A stretch of 15,464 nt of DNA from Rhodospirillales bacterium (GTDB taxonomy: Bacteria; Pseudomonadota; Alphaproteobacteria; Acetobacterales; Acetobacteraceae): positions 1 through 15,464 of the forward strand of contig JAGXAV010000010.1 of NCBI GenBank assembly GCA_018971455.1, in the 5' to 3' direction. The notes under the pieces were generated by a model that saw nothing but the letters and a program-made list of their open reading frames with translations, was not told the origin of the DNA and made no database searches. A program made the translations under genes and the position numbers. This document shows positions 14,039 to 15,464 of this stretch, in pieces. Positions within the stretch are counted from its first letter, which is position 1, and every line of letters begins with the position of its first letter.

Positions 14039-15232
14039 ATGGCACTTGCGGCGGGATCGGAAAAGCAGGTTGGGAAGCTGGTCATTCGCAATGTCGGCCT
14101 GATGCTATCTGGCGATCTCGCTCGGCCCATCCTCGATGCCGATACGGTGGTGGCCGAGGGCGGGCAAATCGTGGCGCTTGGCCGCTTCGCCGATTGCGAC
14201 ACCGATGGAGCGGGAGTGGTGATCGATGCCCATGGGTGCGCGCTGTCCCCCGGGCTGATCGACAGCCACGTCCATCCGGTGTTTGGAGACTGGACGCCGC
14301 GCCAGGGCCAATTCGGCTGGATTGATTCCTTCCTGCATGGCGGTGTCACCACCATGATCTCGGCCGGCGAGGTGCATCTGCCCGGGCGACCGCGGGACAT
14401 CGTCGGCGTCAAGGCGCTGGCTATTACCGCCCAGCGGGCCTACGCCAACTTTCGCCCCGGCGGCGTAAAAGTTCTGGGCGGTGCCCCGGTGATCGAGAAG
14501 GGCATGGTTGAGAGCGATTTTGTCGAGCTTGCCGCCGCCGGCGTTACCCTGTTGGGCGAAGTTGGTCTGGGCAGCGTCAAAGCCGGCTACGAGGCCAAGC
14601 AGATGGTTGCATGGGCACGGGCAGCCGGCATTCAGAGCACGATCCATACCGGTGGACCTTCGGTTCCAGGCTCCGGCTATATAGATGCCGACACGGTTCT
14701 GGAGGCCGATGCCGACATTATCGGCCACATCAATGGCGGCCACACCTCGCTGCCACTGTCCCAGATTCGCTGCCTTTGCGAGGGCTGTGGACGGGGCATC
14801 GAGATCGTGCACAATGGCAATGAGTTGGCGGCTCTTTCGGCACTCCGTTTTGCCCGTGAATTGGGACAGCTCGACCGGGTAATCCTCGGGACCGATAGCC
14901 CGGCGGGGTCTGGCGTCCAGCCGCTCGGCATTCTACGCATGATCGCGCTGCTTGCCTCGGTGGGCGACATGCCGGCCGAGCTGATTTTCTGCTGCGCCAC
15001 CGGGAACACGGCGCTGACGCGCAAGCTGGATTGCGGCCTGATTGAACTGGGAAGGGCGGCGGATTTCGTGCTGATGGACCGTGCCCAGCATTCTGCCGGG
15101 CGAGACCTTCTGGACAGCGTGCGGCAGGGCGACCTGCCGGGCATCGGCATGGTGGTGATCGACGGAATCGTTCGCTGTGGGCGCAGCCGCAACACGCCGC
15201 CCGCCGAGCGAGTGCCTGAAGTGATCCAATAG
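14039..15232 (+). CDS. Enamidase-like metal-dependent amidohydrolase
   Basis: Closest remembered relative is Eubacterium barkeri enamidase (Ena), which hydrolyses 1,4,5,6-tetrahydro-6-oxonicotinate to 2-formylglutarate and ammonia. The 397-residue protein keeps the amidohydrolase metal site: H77 and H79 (DSHVHP), a probable bridging Glu174 (LLGEVGLGS), His203 (TIHTGG), His230 (IIGHINGG) and Asp286 (GTDSPAG). Regions I recall as Ena hallmarks are also present: LHGGVTTMISAG 99-110, PGRP near 115, GILR 297-300 and SRNTPPA 383-389 at the C-terminus. The N-terminal beta-sandwich strand is KLVIRNVGLMLSGD 13-26. The ATG at 14039 follows the flavoprotein stop by five bases with GGAG eight bases upstream, so the pair is an operon. 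A related cyclic enamide or amide could be the real substrate; the family call is firmer than the substrate. Confidence 0.85.
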   Translation: MALAAGSEKQVGKLVIRNVGLMLSGDLARPILDADTVVAEGGQIVALGRFADCDTDGAGVVIDAHGCALSPGLIDSHVHPVFGDWTPRQGQFGWIDSFLHGGVTTMISAGEVHLPGRPRDIVGVKALAITAQRAYANFRPGGVKVLGGAPVIEKGMVESDFVELAAAGVTLLGEVGLGSVKAGYEAKQMVAWARAAGIQSTIHTGGPSVPGSGYIDADTVLEADADIIGHINGGHTSLPLSQIRCLCEGCGRGIEIVHNGNELAALSALRFARELGQLDRVILGTDSPAGSGVQPLGILRMIALLASVGDMPAELIFCCATGNTALTRKLDCGLIELGRAADFVLMDRAQHSAGRDLLDSVRQGDLPGIGMVVIDGIVRCGRSRNTPPAERVPEVIQ

Positions 15233-15235
15233 CTT

Positions 15236-15265
15236 GCGGCGCCCCCGGGGAGCCGGAGGCGCCGC
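15236..15265. terminator. Strong hairpin between convergent enamidase and CHRD genes
   Basis: GCGGCGCC (15236-15243) pairs with GGCGCCGC (15258-15265), and an inner CCGG pair (15245-15248 with 15253-15256) extends the stem across one C-A mismatch to a GGAG loop. It starts three bases after the enamidase stop and ends eight bases before the convergent gene's stop. No U-tract follows on either strand, so it may act as a factor-assisted bidirectional terminator or a 3' stabiliser. Confidence 0.6.
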
Positions 15266-15273
15266 ATCACCGG

Positions 15274-15464
15274 TCACATGCCTTTTTCGACCTGGCCGCG
15301 AATCTCGCCGCCCGTATGGGCCGCAGTGTGCAGGTTAACGTACATGTCGCCGGCCTCAAGTTCCTTTATCTGCGCGTCGGTTACCGTCGTGCTGCCCTTG
15401 ATCGGGCTGGCGAGCGGGCCCTTGAATGGGATTGCCACGCCCGCGTTCTTGCCGGCCGGAGCGG
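15274..15464 (-). CDS. CHRD-domain protein, C-terminal fragment (continues past the right edge)
   Basis: Only the last 62 residues are visible, ending EAGDMYVNLHTAAHTGGEIRGQVEKGM. The YVNLHTAAHTGGEIRGQV stretch is the signature end of a CHRD domain (PF07452), a beta-rich domain first named in chordin and found in many secreted or periplasmic bacterial proteins of unclear role. A preceding segment (PFKGPLASPIKGSTTVTDAQIKEL) matches the usual CHRD lead-in. The start, and so any signal peptide, lies beyond the window. It converges on the enamidase gene across a hairpin and is probably unrelated to that operon. Confidence 0.85.
   Translation of the reverse strand, partial: APAGKNAGVAIPFKGPLASPIKGSTTVTDAQIKELEAGDMYVNLHTAAHTGGEIRGQVEKGM

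Noticed and set aside
1..15464. CRISPR arrays, insertion sequences, tRNA or rRNA genes
   Set aside because: No regularly spaced repeats, transposase motifs, terminal inverted repeats, or tRNA/rRNA-like stretches were seen in reading either strand.

Overview
The window is GC-rich chromosomal DNA with dense genes, short gaps and G/C-ending codons. The type of PrfC, the asparaginase of the Rhizobium etli kind, the AarF/ABC1 kinase carrying a KVAQ motif, PepF and PrpE together suggest an alphaproteobacterium, perhaps Rhodospirillales/Acetobacterales. That placement is inference; no rRNA or tRNA is present to confirm it. No mobile element, CRISPR array or rRNA/tRNA gene was seen, and no gene-free stretch exceeds about 175 bases.

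Left part (1-3006). Three genes read leftward: rpsD (ribosomal protein S4), a zinc-type asparaginase II, and prfC (release factor 3, cut by the window edge). rpsD has an excellent sigma70-type promoter and a strong Shine-Dalgarno. A perfect 14-bp inverted repeat lies between rpsD and the asparaginase gene, only 18 bases before the asparaginase start, so expression of the downstream pair may depend on read-through. A 73-residue glycine-rich membrane protein gene diverges from rpsD.

Middle part (3046-8076). A long-chain-type acyl-CoA synthetase gene reads leftward, back to back with a rightward pair: oligoendopeptidase F and an ABC1-family atypical kinase. The kinase appears to start at a CTG codon overlapping the pepF stop (CTGA), with a well-placed GGAGG. 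Its stop lies in a CTAG palindrome that also contains the stop of the convergent prpE gene.

Right part (8073-15464). This is the most interesting region. prpE (propionyl-CoA synthetase) diverges from a three-gene cluster: a MarR-type regulator, a 1150-residue iron-sulfur flavoprotein, and an enamidase-like amidohydrolase. The flavoprotein joins a GltD/NfnB-like half to a PyrK/NfnA-like half behind a novel-looking N-terminal region. Enamidase is the ring-opening enzyme of reductive nicotinate breakdown in Eubacterium barkeri, a route that starts with a difficult ring reduction and ends in pyruvate plus propionate. A model fitting all four genes is that the flavoprotein handles electrons for an N-heterocycle reduction, the enamidase opens the ring, PrpE activates the propionate formed, and the MarR protein controls both sides from the 130-base divergent region, which holds repeated CTCTGC/GCAGAG elements. 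The dehydrogenase, ring reductase and later C6 enzymes are not in the window, so the model is a hypothesis. The right edge holds the end of a CHRD-domain protein gene, convergent with the enamidase gene and separated from it by a strong hairpin.
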